Part shown: positions 63,873-64,000 of the stretch, piece after piece
How the letters are laid out: the number at the start of each line of letters is the position of its first letter
Numbering within the stretch: the first letter of the stretch is position 1
Assembly: GCF_002807685.1 (NCBI RefSeq)
Contig: NZ_PEAX01000005.1
Coordinates: 336,868 to 400,867, forward strand
Direction of reading: 5' to 3'
Length of the DNA: 64,000 nt
Source of the DNA: Neoalteromonas flava
Lineage (GTDB): Bacteria; Pseudomonadota; Gammaproteobacteria; Enterobacterales; Alteromonadaceae
The notes under the pieces: generated by a model
The model's input: only the letters and a program-made list of their open reading frames with translations
Databases searched by the model: none
Told to the model about the DNA's origin: nothing
Translations under genes and position numbers: made by a program

Positions 63873-64000
63873 TCGCATCCCGCTTGAGGAGAGTCACAAA
63901 GACGCTTCAATAGCACAGCAAAGAGAACAATAGTTAGCAACTGAGCGTACTGATTGTCCTCCTTGCGCAAAAGAACGATATAAAGCGTCGTTATTTTGCA

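Larger units (their letters stand above)
63552..64000. other. 449-bp non-coding region leading into a stable-RNA operon
   Basis: No gene is visible. AT-rich tracts (63700-63725 and 63815-63842) precede two strong promoters at 63728 and 63845. GACGCTT (63901-63907) and AAGCGTC (63983-63989) could pair across a long leader. The layout matches the upstream region of an rRNA operon, whose 16S gene would begin beyond the window. Confidence 0.6.

Overview
The window reads as an uninterrupted piece of a gammaproteobacterial chromosome, most likely a marine member of the Alteromonadales. Pointers to this are the Na+-NQR maturation genes apbE and nqrM, a sodium-coupled transporter, several outer-membrane barrels and a TonB receptor, an ExeM-like secreted nuclease, and the order sthA - desaturase - fabR - trmA followed by strong stable-RNA promoters. 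That order resembles the sthA-fabR-trmA-...-rrnB neighbourhood of E. coli. The lineage is inferred from gene content and has not been checked by a search. I see no tRNA, IS element, prophage or CRISPR array.

Layout. 1-4.9 kb: the end of an Na+-NQR accessory locus (apbE, nqrM) and a large secreted nuclease closed by a good terminator. 4.9-9 kb: SOS-controlled dinB (near-ideal LexA box), an M17 peptidase, an MFS transporter and a DUF1653 protein, tightly packed. 9-16 kb: a TonB receptor divergent from a LytS/LytTR-type two-component pair, then a secreted metallo-beta-lactamase-fold protein and a periplasmic solute-binding-like protein. 16-22 kb: an overlapping PLP dehydratase/amidohydrolase pair, a PH-domain protein and dipeptidyl peptidase IV. 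22-28 kb: trmN6, a CheW-like orphan, a YgjV protein, a lone exbD, and an operon of a PhoD-like phosphatase, fldB and an HExxH protein. 28-38.7 kb: stress and envelope genes (msrA, DCC thioredoxin-like protein, SDR, NSS transporter, YggN family, YbdG-type channel, two tandem acyltransferases).

38.7-45 kb: glutathione-dependent formaldehyde detoxification (frmA, frmB), a CBS protein, a GNAT/C39-peptidase fusion paired with a RimK-like ATP-grasp ligase, and dusA. 45-48.8 kb: a phage-shock (Psp) operon behind a recognisable sigma-54 promoter. It starts with an uncharacterised secreted protein and is followed by DUF2333 and an outer-membrane barrel. 48.8-53.2 kb: the assimilatory sulfate reduction operon cysJIH. 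53.2-64 kb: a TIGR03899-like protein, a REC-DUF3369-GGDEF-EAL regulator, sthA, the desaturase/fabR pair with a palindromic operator, trmA, a DUF5610 protein, a membrane-anchored RRM protein, and tandem stable-RNA-type promoters running off the right edge.

The window is mostly core genome. The points most worth a second look are the sigma-54-driven Psp operon with its unknown lead gene, the peptide-ligase/peptidase pair, the likely AUU start of the sensor kinase, the membrane-tethered RNA-binding protein, the FabR-type operator, and the Cys-rich C-terminal module of the nuclease.
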